Shown piece after piece: positions 1-7,246 of a stretch of 64,000 nucleotides of DNA. The stretch comes from Thermococcus sp. M36. Its GTDB lineage: Archaea > Methanobacteriota_B > Thermococci > Thermococcales > Thermococcaceae. The notes beneath the pieces were generated by a model that was not told the origin of the DNA, did not search any database, and was given only the letters and a program-made list of their open reading frames with translations. Position 1 is the stretch's first letter; each line of letters starts with the position of its first letter. The position numbers and the translations under genes are program-made. The stretch covers positions 1,178,001 to 1,242,000 of the forward strand of contig NZ_SNUH01000001.1 of NCBI RefSeq assembly GCF_012027355.1, given 5' to 3'.

Positions 1-46
1 TCCCGAGGAGCTTGTTCTCCCTTATCTCGGTAACCTTAATCTCCAT
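1..46 (-). CDS. rps24e: 30S ribosomal protein S24e (N-terminal part, cut by the window edge)
   Basis: Only the first 15 codons are inside the window. They read MEIKVTEIRENKLLG, which is the start of archaeal S24e, a small-subunit ribosomal protein. The ATG at 46 is preceded by a strong GGAGGTG ribosome site (about 54-60) and overlaps the 3' end of the dephospho-CoA kinase gene by 11 bases. The order RpoE', Spt4, DPCK, S24e is the usual archaeal one, which supports the call although the peptide is short. Confidence 0.85.
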   Translation of the reverse strand, partial: MEIKVTEIRENKLLG

Positions 47-572
47 CGCGAACCACCTCCATCTTCGACATGAGCTTTCCGCACTTGAGCTTGCATTCGG
101 GTGTTACCCTTATAAGCACTACTCCCTCGTCAGGCTGGCCGTAGAGCACGAGGCTCCCGTAAGGGGCGTAGAGCACGGCCGGAATGGCCGCCAAATCCTC
201 CTCACCGCACACCTTTATGTAAACCCTCCGGCCCCTTTCGGCCAGTCCAAAGCCCTTTCTGATTGCGTTTAATAAAGCTTTCGTTATCGTCCCCGCTGGG
301 TTCTGGACGGTCATCACCACAGCGCCGGTCTCGATGTCGGGGTTATACTCTTCTCTCTTGGTCTTGTGGTCGTAGATCGCCAGGCTGGGCTTTATCCCGA
401 GCCTGAGGACGTTTTCAGTAACCACATCGCCGACGGTAACGACATGTCTGGCCCCTTCAAGCTCACCCCTAATCCTGAGGTACGGTTCGGGGATCTCCCC
501 GCGGACGAGATCCCCTAGGGGCTCTTTCAGCTCCTTTCGGAGTTCGGGTGTTAGTTTGAAGTAGGCCATCAT
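36..572 (-). CDS. GTP-dependent dephospho-CoA kinase (DUF359 family)
   Basis: This 178-residue protein belongs to the former DUF359 family, shown in Thermococcus kodakarensis to phosphorylate dephospho-CoA with GTP, the last step of archaeal CoA synthesis. Typical blocks are GDVVTENVLRLG, the SLAIYDHKTKRE strand and NPAGTITKAL. An open frame extends upstream to 740, but that part is the shadow of spt4. The true start is ATG 572 (MMAYFKL) or ATG 569, in an ATGATGA overlap with the spt4 stop, so translation is probably coupled. The cytoplasmic enzyme sits between transcription factors and S24e, as in many archaea. Confidence 0.9.
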   Translation of the reverse strand: MMAYFKLTPELRKELKEPLGDLVRGEIPEPYLRIRGELEGARHVVTVGDVVTENVLRLGIKPSLAIYDHKTKREEYNPDIETGAVVMTVQNPAGTITKALLNAIRKGFGLAERGRRVYIKVCGEEDLAAIPAVLYAPYGSLVLYGQPDEGVVLIRVTPECKLKCGKLMSKMEVVRDGD

Positions 573-757
573 CTGACCCTTATGGCGTACTTTCCGGGGA
601 CTTTGACCTCGAGCTTCTGGGCTATCCTGCTCTTCTCGGGCTCGGTGATTATCACGAGGTCGAACCACTCCTCGCTCAGATCCCTGCTCCCGCAGACGGG
701 GCAGCGGTCTTCCGTGGTTATGTAGTGGCAGTGCCTGCATGCCCTCTCCTTGACCAT
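569..757 (-). CDS. spt4: Transcription elongation factor Spt4 (RpoE'')
   Basis: A 62-residue zinc-ribbon protein. Cys7 and Cys10 (ACRHCHY) and Cys19 and Cys22 (CPVCGS) form the zinc site. The C-terminal half (EEWFDLVIITEPEKSRIA) is the Spt5 NGN-binding strand region. Spt4 with Spt5 forms the universal processivity factor that clamps RNA polymerase. The ATG overlaps the rpoE' stop (ATGA at 755-758) and its own stop overlaps the next start, so rpoE', spt4, dpck and rps24e form one transcription unit. Confidence 0.93.
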   Translation of the reverse strand: MVKERACRHCHYITTEDRCPVCGSRDLSEEWFDLVIITEPEKSRIAQKLEVKVPGKYAIRVR

Positions 758-1317
758 CAGGCCTCAGCCTCCCTGCGCTTCTCCTTCTCTATCCAGTCCT
801 TCTTTCCGAGGCCCGGCTGGCGCATGGTGAGGCCTATCTTGTTCTCACGGATGACCCTGCTCTTGATGCTGACGGCTATTATCCTCGCTCTGGTGTAGTC
901 GCCGAGCTTGAGAACCCTGTTGGTCTCCTTGCCGATGAACTGCTTGTTCTTCTCGTCGAAGACGACGTAGTCGTCCATGAGCTGGCTGATGTGGACGAGG
1001 CCGTCCATCGGGCCTATCCTGATGAAGGCGCCGTAGGGCGCGACATCTATAACCTCGCCCTCAACAACCTCGTGCATTTCGGGCTTCCAGACGAGGACGT
1101 TGAAAACAACCTCGTGATAGGTGGCGCCATCGCCAGGGACTATAACCCCCTGGCCTATCTCCTCGACGTCCATGACTGCCAGAATAACGCCCTCGTCCCT
1201 GTCATAGATACCCTCGTAGGTCTCGCGGAGGACGAGTTTGGCGGCTTCCTTTGGATCCATTGTGAACATCCTGGGTGGGATCCTCACGACGTCCTTAATC
1301 TTGAGGAGCTTGTACAT
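757..1317 (-). CDS. rpoE1: DNA-directed RNA polymerase subunit E' (Rpo7)
   Basis: The 186-residue archaeal homologue of Rpb7, which with Rpo4 forms the polymerase stalk. The N-terminal RNP-like domain begins MYKLLKIKDVVRIPPRMF. An S1/OB RNA-binding domain follows at about residues 80-165 (GEVIDVAPYGAFIRIGP, then DGLVHISQLMDD). The length is normal for the family. The gene follows ppa by 36 bases on the same strand and overlaps spt4 by four bases. Confidence 0.95.
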   Translation of the reverse strand: MYKLLKIKDVVRIPPRMFTMDPKEAAKLVLRETYEGIYDRDEGVILAVMDVEEIGQGVIVPGDGATYHEVVFNVLVWKPEMHEVVEGEVIDVAPYGAFIRIGPMDGLVHISQLMDDYVVFDEKNKQFIGKETNRVLKLGDYTRARIIAVSIKSRVIRENKIGLTMRQPGLGKKDWIEKEKRREAEA

Positions 1318-1353
1318 GCCTCAACCTCCCTTGGAATAAGAAGGGAAAAGAAA

Positions 1354-1890
1354 TCACTCCTTCTTGCCGAACTTCTCTTTGTACATCTCGATGGCCCTGA
1401 GGATCTCTTTCTTGGCCTCCTCGGCGCCGCCCCACCCCTCAACGGTGGTGACCTTGCCCTGTAGCTCCTTGTACCTCTGGAAGAAGTGGGCTATCTCGTC
1501 GAGGAAGGCCTTCGGAACGTCGTCGATGTCCTTCCAGTCGTTGAAGTACGGGTCCTCGACAGGAACGGCGAGAACCTTCCAGTCCTTGTCTCCGCTGTCC
1601 TCCATCTTCATTATGCCTATCGGCCTCGCCTCAATGATGGTGAGCGGGTAGACAGGTTCGCGCATGATGACCATGATGTCGAAGGGGTCGCCGTCGTCGT
1701 ACCAGGTCTGCGGGATTATTCCGTAGTCGACCGGGTAGAAGAACGGGCTGTAAAGAACTCTGTCGAGCTTAAGAAGGCCAGTCTTCTTGTCGATCTCGTA
1801 CTTGTTCCTGCTCCCCTTCGGGATCTCTATGAGCGCGTAAACGACCTCTGGAACCTCCGGCCCGGGCTCAAGCTCGTGGAACGGGTTCAT
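1354..1890 (-). CDS. ppa: Inorganic pyrophosphatase (family I)
   Basis: A 178-residue soluble family I PPase that hydrolyses pyrophosphate and pulls nucleic acid and CoA synthesis forward. The metal-binding signature is present ([12 protein letters not shown]), as are [12 protein letters not shown] near residue 55 and the [14 protein letters not shown] segment. The length matches bacterial and archaeal hexameric PPases. The ATG at 1890 has an AGAGGTGG ribosome site. It is the first gene of the run into rpoE', and a promoter would lie in 1891-2001. Confidence 0.95.
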   Translation of the reverse strand: MNPFHELEPGPEVPEVVYALIEIPKGSRNKYEIDKKTGLLKLDRVLYSPFFYPVDYGIIPQTWYDDGDPFDIMVIMREPVYPLTIIEARPIGIMKMEDSGDKDWKVLAVPVEDPYFNDWKDIDDVPKAFLDEIAHFFQRYKELQGKVTTVEGWGGAEEAKKEILRAIEMYKEKFGKKE

Positions 1891-2001
1891 CTCTAACCAC
1901 CTCTTACCTCTTGTAGAACTTCTAGGTTAGCCTTTCGGATAGGGCTTTTAAAGTTGTTGGTTACGAAAACCAGAAAAGCAAGAGGGGAAAGGGGAGGGCC
2001 C

Positions 2002-3006
2002 TCAGTTGGCCTCATCCCCTTCCTGGGGCAATGGCTTCCGGTACTCGTAGATTACCTCGCCGTCGACAACCGCGTAGACGTCCTGGTTGTCCTTAACGTA
2101 ATGGACTATCGGCTTGTCCACGAGGTCGAAGACCTTCTCGAGGTCTTCCACTGAGCCAAGTTCTACTGGGTCTATGGCTCCAATCTCGCTCGGAACACCC
2201 TCCACAATGAACTTCCTCAGTCCCTTCAACTCGTCTTTAGGCTTCTTCTCCCTGTGGGTGTATGCGAATCCCAGAGGGGGTATTACGAAGAGCAGCGCCA
2301 TGATCGGGAACAGTGTTCTGGCTGTGGACACGCTGACGTTTTTGCCGATAAAGTCTATGGTGTTCACCGTTGTGTTCGTGTACCTCTCGACCTTTTTGTA
2401 CTCCTTCGTTGTCTCGCTCAGCTTCAGCATCCCCGAAATGTCCTTGATAAGTGTTATCTTCTGGATGAATGGCTCCCTCCCGGGTACCTGAACCTCCACC
2501 AGAAGGTATGTGTCTACGTTGGCGCGGAACAGCCCGGTCCCCTCCTGTATCCTCTTCAGATTTTCGTCCAGTTCTGTGATGTTAAACGTGATCGGCACGG
2601 AGAACGAGCCCACGAAGTTCCCGCTTCTGATGATCCTTGTGGTGTTCTTGATGTAGATCTTGTTCTTATTGGAAACGACATAATAGTCCGTTCTGAGGGT
2701 TGCCCTGTAATTGCTCTCTGCCTCCAGGGTGCTTGAGTAGTCGTAGTTTCCCTTTATTAGTCTGGTTACTCCCGCGGGATAGTACTCAAGGCTGGTTCCG
2801 TTTTTGTAGACTGTTTCATTTGAAAAGAAACCTACATGGCTGAGCTCCCCTTTCTCTGCGTAGAGCGTCCTGTAAGTAACCTTCGTTGTTGTCGGGTCGG
2901 TCGTGTAGGCCATCCCAGAGTATACTCCAAACAGGACGGCGAGCCCAATGAAGACTGCCAGTGTAATCCTGATAACCTTATCCTTATCAACAGAAATCTC
3001 CTTCAT
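2002..3006 (-). CDS. DUF5305 family membrane protein of the surface-fibre locus
   Basis: The 334-residue protein has an N-terminal membrane anchor (residues about 13-32, VIRITLAVFIGLAVLFGVYSG), an extracellular beta-rich domain with many NxT/NxS sites, and a second membrane segment near 230-250. A charged cytoplasmic tail follows (THREKKPKDELKG onwards). This is the layout of DUF5305, a family found beside SipW-like peptidases in archaea. It is the last gene of the 6312-to-2002 operon. I infer an assembly or export role for the DUF1102 proteins; the biochemical function is unknown. Confidence 0.75.
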   Translation of the reverse strand: MKEISVDKDKVIRITLAVFIGLAVLFGVYSGMAYTTDPTTTKVTYRTLYAEKGELSHVGFFSNETVYKNGTSLEYYPAGVTRLIKGNYDYSSTLEAESNYRATLRTDYYVVSNKNKIYIKNTTRIIRSGNFVGSFSVPITFNITELDENLKRIQEGTGLFRANVDTYLLVEVQVPGREPFIQKITLIKDISGMLKLSETTKEYKKVERYTNTTVNTIDFIGKNVSVSTARTLFPIMALLFVIPPLGFAYTHREKKPKDELKGLRKFIVEGVPSEIGAIDPVELGSVEDLEKVFDLVDKPIVHYVKDNQDVYAVVDGEVIYEYRKPLPQEGDEAN

Positions 3007-3053
3007 AAATCAACACACTCCCGATAATATTGTACAAGGGAAAGACCTCATGA

Positions 3054-4046
3054 TCATCCCCCATCTCCGTCGCACTGGTTATGGCACGATCCGTCGCAGC
3101 AGTTATCACAGCACTCATTGCACGCCACGGACACCCAGAGGCTGTTGCTGATGATGCCATAGCCTTTAATCTCTGCCCCTTCGTTCAGTATGTAGGGTCC
3201 GCACGATGTGAACTCCTGATGGTTTCCTCCGTTCGTTCTGGTGAATATCGTTACGTTCATGTGCTCGCTTCCTCCCGCGGGAACCGTGACGTTCCACTCC
3301 ATTTTTGTCGCCGGCTGTGATTGATGCCCCCCACAGTTGTGGGAACCGCCCATGTTGGCGGGCCAGAACATGTACGTCCCAGCGCTTGCGCTGGTTCCCG
3401 CCAGGCTGACGTTGAACTCCGCGGGTATGGTGTCGATTATCGTCAGCTCAAGGGCTTCACCGGTGGGGTTCGTCACAACTATCTGGAACACCCACTCTTG
3501 GTAGGTCTCCATGGGTATGTCGCTCGTGTTGCCTGAGAGCAGTATTTTCTGGATCTGGGGTCCGCTGACTACGATGAGCTTTATCGGGCATGCGGATATT
3601 GATGCTCCACCCCCCTCCCACGTGGCATAGATGTCCACAGGTATTATGTATTCTCCGGGATCAACATCCCCTGCGTTCACGTATCCCCAGAACGTGTATT
3701 CCTCGTTTGGAGCTAGCGTTACTGGAACGCCACCCTCCGTTTCCACCAACACATCTAGTCCCGCGGGCAGACCAGAGTAATCGGGGTACAGTGCCACATC
3801 AACGTCCTTGTTCTCTGGCAGATAGTTCATTATGGTTAACGCGTCAAAGTCCATCTCAGAGTTGATCTCCACAACGACGACGGCTGCATACCCTTCATCA
3901 CAGACGAATCCTATGTACTCTTTATCGTGGGGTACGACCTCAACCGTGGCCCTTCTGGTGGAGTTGTAGCTGTTGAAGTTCCCGCTTGAACCAACCACTA
4001 AAAGCGCTCCAAGTATGAGCGCCACAAAAAAGAACACTGTCTTCAT
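3054..4046 (-). CDS. Secreted DUF1102-like protein with Cys-rich C-terminus
   Basis: The 330-residue protein starts with a membrane-inserting signal ending in GSSGNFNSYNSTRRA. This closely matches the GAGANFRxYxADRS processing region of the two DUF1102 proteins upstream. Two beta-sandwich-like domains follow (NPTGEALELTIIDTIP suggests a NEW3/CARDB-type fold). The tail has seven cysteines within 17 residues (CNECCDNCCDGSCHNQC). Start ATG 4046 overlaps the signal-peptidase stop (ATGA) and has an AGGAGATGG site; an upstream in-frame TTG at 4052 was rejected. It is likely a minor fibre subunit, tip adhesin or anchor, by analogy with accessory proteins of SipW systems. Confidence 0.7.
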   Translation of the reverse strand: MKTVFFFVALILGALLVVGSSGNFNSYNSTRRATVEVVPHDKEYIGFVCDEGYAAVVVVEINSEMDFDALTIMNYLPENKDVDVALYPDYSGLPAGLDVLVETEGGVPVTLAPNEEYTFWGYVNAGDVDPGEYIIPVDIYATWEGGGASISACPIKLIVVSGPQIQKILLSGNTSDIPMETYQEWVFQIVVTNPTGEALELTIIDTIPAEFNVSLAGTSASAGTYMFWPANMGGSHNCGGHQSQPATKMEWNVTVPAGGSEHMNVTIFTRTNGGNHQEFTSCGPYILNEGAEIKGYGIISNSLWVSVACNECCDNCCDGSCHNQCDGDGG

Positions 4047-5116
4047 GTCCAACCATCTCCTGCTATTTTGCTTAGGAGGCTTCTCCTCCGGATCCTGATT
4101 CTAATTGCCTCTCCCTTTGCTATGTCTGCCAAGTAGTAGAACGCGAGCAGTATTGCGGTCAGCTCCAGTGTGTATGGAATCAGCGGAAGGTATGGGTTCA
4201 GGTTGTACAGCAATGTTACTAGACTCCCCGGGAGTATAGCTGGATACGAACGCACCGTTATCTCCTCCCGGTATATCCTGGTGTCCTCGGGAACGGAAAC
4301 TTTCATTAGAATCTCATGTGTGCTCCTTCCGCTCATCTCGAACTGCTTTTCGTTCAGAAAGGTTATCCTGTCGCTTTGTGCCTCGATGAAGTAGTGGAAC
4401 GGGTAGATCGCTTTGTTCTCAAGGCTCAGGTTTTTCTCAAACGTGCTTCCCGGGAGGTACCAGCCCTCCCTCTGACCCCCTGCGAGGGTTGAGGAGTACG
4501 TGAAGGCAAGGGTTCCCCATGACGCGACCGTTACAAAGAGGAATCCTGCAACTATGACCACGGAAACGGCGGCGTAAATCGTACGTGTGTGTATCCTGAT
4601 AAACCGCTTTTTCCTACCGTGTTTCCTGTTATTTCCCCCGCTTGAAAATGTGAGGAACGCCCCGAGGAGCAGTATTACAGCAATCGCGTATATGCTGGTT
4701 AATCTGGCCCTGATGGACTCTATGAACCTCCCGCCCCCCCGGATAACTAGGGGATGGTCTCCTATGGTTACAACCTTCCCAACCACGTCCTCTCTTTTGA
4801 CCGAAGGATATGCATCGTCCTGCTGGTCCGTGGCGACATTGTTGTCTCCCTTTGTTATGTACCCCTGGTCCGTAACCGCGAATATCCTGTGCACGGTCCA
4901 GCCGTCCCGCCTGTGGAAGACTATTATGTCGCCGACGTCCCCTCCCTTTGAGAAAGGATTTATGAAGAACAAGTCCCCCTTGTTTATCGTGGGGGTCATA
5001 CTTTCAGAATAAGCGTAGGAAATCAGAACGGGTCTGTCAAGGACGAATCCCATTACTGAGGTGATCAGGAACATGATGGCAATGAAGATTATTATGTTTC
5101 CTATCAGCTCTTTCAT
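4043..5116 (-). CDS. Type I signal peptidase, SipW/ER type, with extra C-terminal surface module
   Basis: The N-terminal 150 residues are a signal peptidase I: one membrane segment (about 5-25), catalytic Ser39 in YSESMTPTI, the His76 general base in GWTVHRI, and the ITKGDNN box with Asp91. His replaces the bacterial Lys, as in SipW, ER and archaeal enzymes. A typical archaeal enzyme would end near residue 160. Here there is a second membrane span (140-158), a basic loop, a third span (185-205), an extracellular beta-rich segment (210-310) and a fourth span (320-345). The gene lies between DUF1102 genes and a DUF5305 gene, so its substrates are probably those proteins. Confidence 0.85.
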   Translation of the reverse strand: MKELIGNIIIFIAIMFLITSVMGFVLDRPVLISYAYSESMTPTINKGDLFFINPFSKGGDVGDIIVFHRRDGWTVHRIFAVTDQGYITKGDNNVATDQQDDAYPSVKREDVVGKVVTIGDHPLVIRGGGRFIESIRARLTSIYAIAVILLLGAFLTFSSGGNNRKHGRKKRFIRIHTRTIYAAVSVVIVAGFLFVTVASWGTLAFTYSSTLAGGQREGWYLPGSTFEKNLSLENKAIYPFHYFIEAQSDRITFLNEKQFEMSGRSTHEILMKVSVPEDTRIYREEITVRSYPAILPGSLVTLLYNLNPYLPLIPYTLELTAILLAFYYLADIAKGEAIRIRIRRRSLLSKIAGDGWT

Positions 5117-5168
5117 TGGTAAACCCTTCTCAAATCAAAGATTTGGGGCAAAGGCCCCCAAAATGAAA

Positions 5169-5705
5169 TCATGTATTGCATGAACCTGCGACTGCCTCAA
5201 CGCTCATCTGGAACTGGTAGGTTCCAAGGCTGCTGTTGGTGTTGTCGAAGATCATGCCGATAGGCACGGGGTTGCCGTGGTCAACCGTGAACTGCAGGTT
5301 GTTTGAGGGGCCCGCTATGGGGCTGTCGTAGGGTCCTGCGAAGATGAGGACGTCGTCGTGCTGGGTCTTTATGGTAACACAGATCGGGTAGTTGGTCTGG
5401 TTGTTCTCCCAGAGGTCGTTGCTGACCTCAAACATCTCCTCGAACACGTACGTGGTGTTCGGGCTCATGCCGAGTCCGCCGTCGTCTGGTCTGTTGAGGT
5501 TGTACTCGCTTATGTCAATGTACAGCTTCCCCGCGTCGTAGGTGGCGTAGGGCTGGAGGGCCGTCAGGTCAATGAGCTCGTTGTCGTCGGCCGCGACATG
5601 GAACGAAGCGCTCCTGTCGGCTTCGTAGTAGCGGAAGTTGGCTCCCGCTCCGACCGCCAGAAGCATCCCTATCATGAGTATGGCAAGTCCGAATAGTTTG
5701 TTCAT
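5169..5705 (-). CDS. DUF1102 secreted protein (candidate fibre subunit B)
   Basis: A 178-residue protein with a hydrophobic N-terminus and a predicted cleavage after Ala22 (AVGAGA, then NFRYYEADRS). The mature protein is a beta-rich domain with the family block MFEVSNDLWENNQT near residue 92 and a possible disulfide (Cys110 with the C-terminal Cys). It is a clear paralogue of the next gene upstream; they share ADRS, DDNELIDLT, LQPYA/IQPYA and EVSNDLWE. The start has a GAGGGGGCG ribosome site. Homology to TasA/camelysin/AbpA-type fibre proteins is an inference from organization and processing site. Confidence 0.75.
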   Translation of the reverse strand: MNKLFGLAILMIGMLLAVGAGANFRYYEADRSASFHVAADDNELIDLTALQPYATYDAGKLYIDISEYNLNRPDDGGLGMSPNTTYVFEEMFEVSNDLWENNQTNYPICVTIKTQHDDVLIFAGPYDSPIAGPSNNLQFTVDHGNPVPIGMIFDNTNSSLGTYQFQMSVEAVAGSCNT

Positions 5706-5718
5706 TTTTTTCGCCCCC

Positions 5719-6312
5719 TCACTGTCCGCACTTACCTACCAGGTCTCCCGGCTCGGTGCCGAGCCTGTAGGCTTCGATGTGCATGGTCGCGGTCTGGGTT
5801 GTGCTGGGCGCGTCGTTTCCGACGGTGAAGTCCATACCGACTTTAACCGTGTCGCCGGGTCCGACCACAAAGCAGACGTCGTTCTTGGCCATGTCGCTGG
5901 CGTAAACAACTGCTCCAGTGGAGCTGTCATGGACGTCGTAGTCCGCACCGTAGAACTGTATACCGGTGTTGTCGCTGGTGATCCTCACGACTATGGTCAT
6001 GTTGTCTTCCCAGAGGTCGTTGCTGACCTCGAACATCTCGTCGAAGTTGTACTCCGAGTTCGGGCTGAGGCCCATTCCGTAGCCTGGGTAGTTCGGGTTG
6101 TCCGGGCTTATGTCGACCACCAGGACGCCGCCCTCGTTTATGTACGCATAGGGCTGTATCGGGGTCAGATCAATAAGCTCATTGTCGTCAGTCACGATGT
6201 CCCAGTGGACACTCCTGTCGGCGTTGTAATCCCTGAAGTTGGCTCCGGCTCCCAGAACGAGGCCGAATGCCACCAACAGGCCAAAAATCCCAAGGGCAAT
6301 ATTCTTTCTCAA
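5719..6312 (-). CDS. DUF1102 secreted protein (candidate fibre subunit A)
   Basis: A 197-residue protein, first structural gene of the locus. I place the start at TTG 6312 because a perfect GGAGG lies at 6321-6325, eight bases upstream. The longer frame from ATG 6372 has no ribosome site and would put about 20 hydrophilic residues before the signal. The signal (GIFGLLVAFGLVL) is processed near GAGA, then NFRDYNADRS. The rest is a beta-rich domain with MFEVSNDLWEDNMT and two cysteines. It lies 13 bases upstream of its paralogue, and tandem copies suggest major and minor subunits of one polymer. Confidence 0.75.
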   Translation of the reverse strand: MRKNIALGIFGLLVAFGLVLGAGANFRDYNADRSVHWDIVTDDNELIDLTPIQPYAYINEGGVLVVDISPDNPNYPGYGMGLSPNSEYNFDEMFEVSNDLWEDNMTIVVRITSDNTGIQFYGADYDVHDSSTGAVVYASDMAKNDVCFVVGPGDTVKVGMDFTVGNDAPSTTQTATMHIEAYRLGTEPGDLVGKCGQ

Positions 6313-6487
6313 ATTTTTCGCCTCCTTTTGGAGGCACTGTGGGAACAAAAGCGACAGTCGGTAAGCATGCAAGGTTCATCGCCTAAACCTCGTCTCACAC
6401 TCACGTCCCTGTCATATCCTGCTGATGTCAACGCAGTGCCCCTTGGCGGGCGGCCAGTACGGCCGCACCACATTCAACTTGAGCCTC

Positions 6488-6502
6488 TGAGTATATAGTA
6501 AA
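6488..6502 (-). promoter_or_regulatory. Probable promoter (TATA) of the DUF1102/SipW operon
   Basis: On the minus strand the sequence reads GGAATTTACTATATACTC, an acceptable archaeal BRE/TATA element. Transcription would start near 6465, giving a leader of roughly 150 bases before the TTG at 6312. No better TATA lies nearer to the gene. A long leader is unusual for Thermococcales, where many genes are nearly leaderless. Confidence 0.45.
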
Positions 6503-6518
6503 TTCCGAGTTACTCACC

Positions 6519-6535
6519 GGTAACGATACGTTACC
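6519..6535. promoter_or_regulatory. Palindrome upstream of the operon TATA box, candidate operator
   Basis: A perfect inverted repeat with arms GGTAACG and CGTTACC separated by three bases. It lies just upstream (minus-strand sense) of the TATA at 6488-6502. A second small dyad, GAGT/ACTC, sits between them at 6507-6515. The position suits an activator or repressor site. The two winged-helix genes directly upstream are the obvious candidates to bind it. Confidence 0.45.
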
Positions 6536-6579
6536 CAACCAAACCGCGCCCGTTTCAGCAGAAGCGGTGCTAACCGGGG

Positions 6580-7026
6580 TCAAACCAGCCGGCTGACCCT
6601 CTGGTGGTGGATGATGCTTATTGCGAGGTACACAGTGGACGCGAAGATTAGCAGAACGTTGTTGAGGTACAGCCCGGTCAGGATAAATATGAGGGAGGTT
6701 CCCATATAGAAGGCGCTCCAGCTGATGTCGTGCTTGTTGACTATCTCCATGTAGACCGTGACGTCGTCGGGTATGCTGAGGAGCGTCACGACGCCGTGTC
6801 TGAACGTTATCACTCCCTCCCGCTCCAGCTTGGGGATGTGGGTCTGGACGAGGCTCACGTAGATGCTCTTCCTGTGCCTGCTGTTTGTGTCCCCCTCCTT
6901 CTCCGCTATGTACTCCACCAGCTCCCTGAGCTCGGCGTGTCCCTCCTTCTGCTGAAGGAACTCAATCATCATCATCCTCCTTGGATTTCCGAGTATTGCT
7001 GTTGAGCTGCCTATGTTTCCTGCCAT
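6580..7026 (-). CDS. Membrane-anchored winged-helix regulator (DUF7344-like)
   Basis: A 148-residue protein. Residues about 10-95 form a winged helix (AILGNPRRMMMIEFL, then RKSIYVSLVQTHIPKLEREGVI and the wing FRHGVVTLL). Two closely spaced membrane helices follow (about 104-120 and 123-141). This resembles the DUF7344 proteins often found near surface-protein genes in haloarchaea. It starts four bases after the stop of another winged-helix gene and precedes the DUF1102 operon on the same strand. A membrane-tethered regulator of that operon is the natural reading, but binding is unproven. Confidence 0.65.
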   Translation of the reverse strand: MAGNIGSSTAILGNPRRMMMIEFLQQKEGHAELRELVEYIAEKEGDTNSRHRKSIYVSLVQTHIPKLEREGVITFRHGVVTLLSIPDDVTVYMEIVNKHDISWSAFYMGTSLIFILTGLYLNNVLLIFASTVYLAISIIHHQRVSRLV

Positions 7027-7030
7027 GTTA

Positions 7031-7246
7031 TCACCGCAACCTGTAGTGCTTCCTCTTGTTCCCGTTGGTGTAGAATGACTCCACCTTCTTCTGTTCGACC
7101 ATCCTCCTCAGGGTTCTCTCGACCCTCTGCCGCGTGCACTCAAACCCCCTTTCGTTCAGGAACCTGGTTATGAACGCCACACTGAGGGGCCCGTAGGGAC
7201 TGAGCAGACTCTTTATCTCGCCTTCCAGACTCACCGTCCTGTTCAT
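7031..7246 (-). CDS. Small winged-helix DNA-binding protein
   Basis: A 71-residue basic protein made almost only of a winged helix: GPLSVAFITRFLNERGFECT, recognition helix RQRVERTLRRMVEQKKV, wing ending YRLR. The start is well supported by GGAGGTG six bases before ATG 7246. A promoter with TTTAAATA lies at about 7305-7318 on this strand. It is co-transcribed with the membrane-anchored winged-helix gene, and the two may work as a pair on the surface locus. Confidence 0.65.
   Translation of the reverse strand: MNRTVSLEGEIKSLLSPYGPLSVAFITRFLNERGFECTRQRVERTLRRMVEQKKVESFYTNGNKRKHYRLR

Noticed and set aside
5638-6498. A 286-residue plus-strand frame over the DUF1102 genes
   Set aside because: Antisense to two homologous secreted proteins with signal peptides and ribosome sites. 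The apparent internal repeats only mirror the paralogy of those genes.
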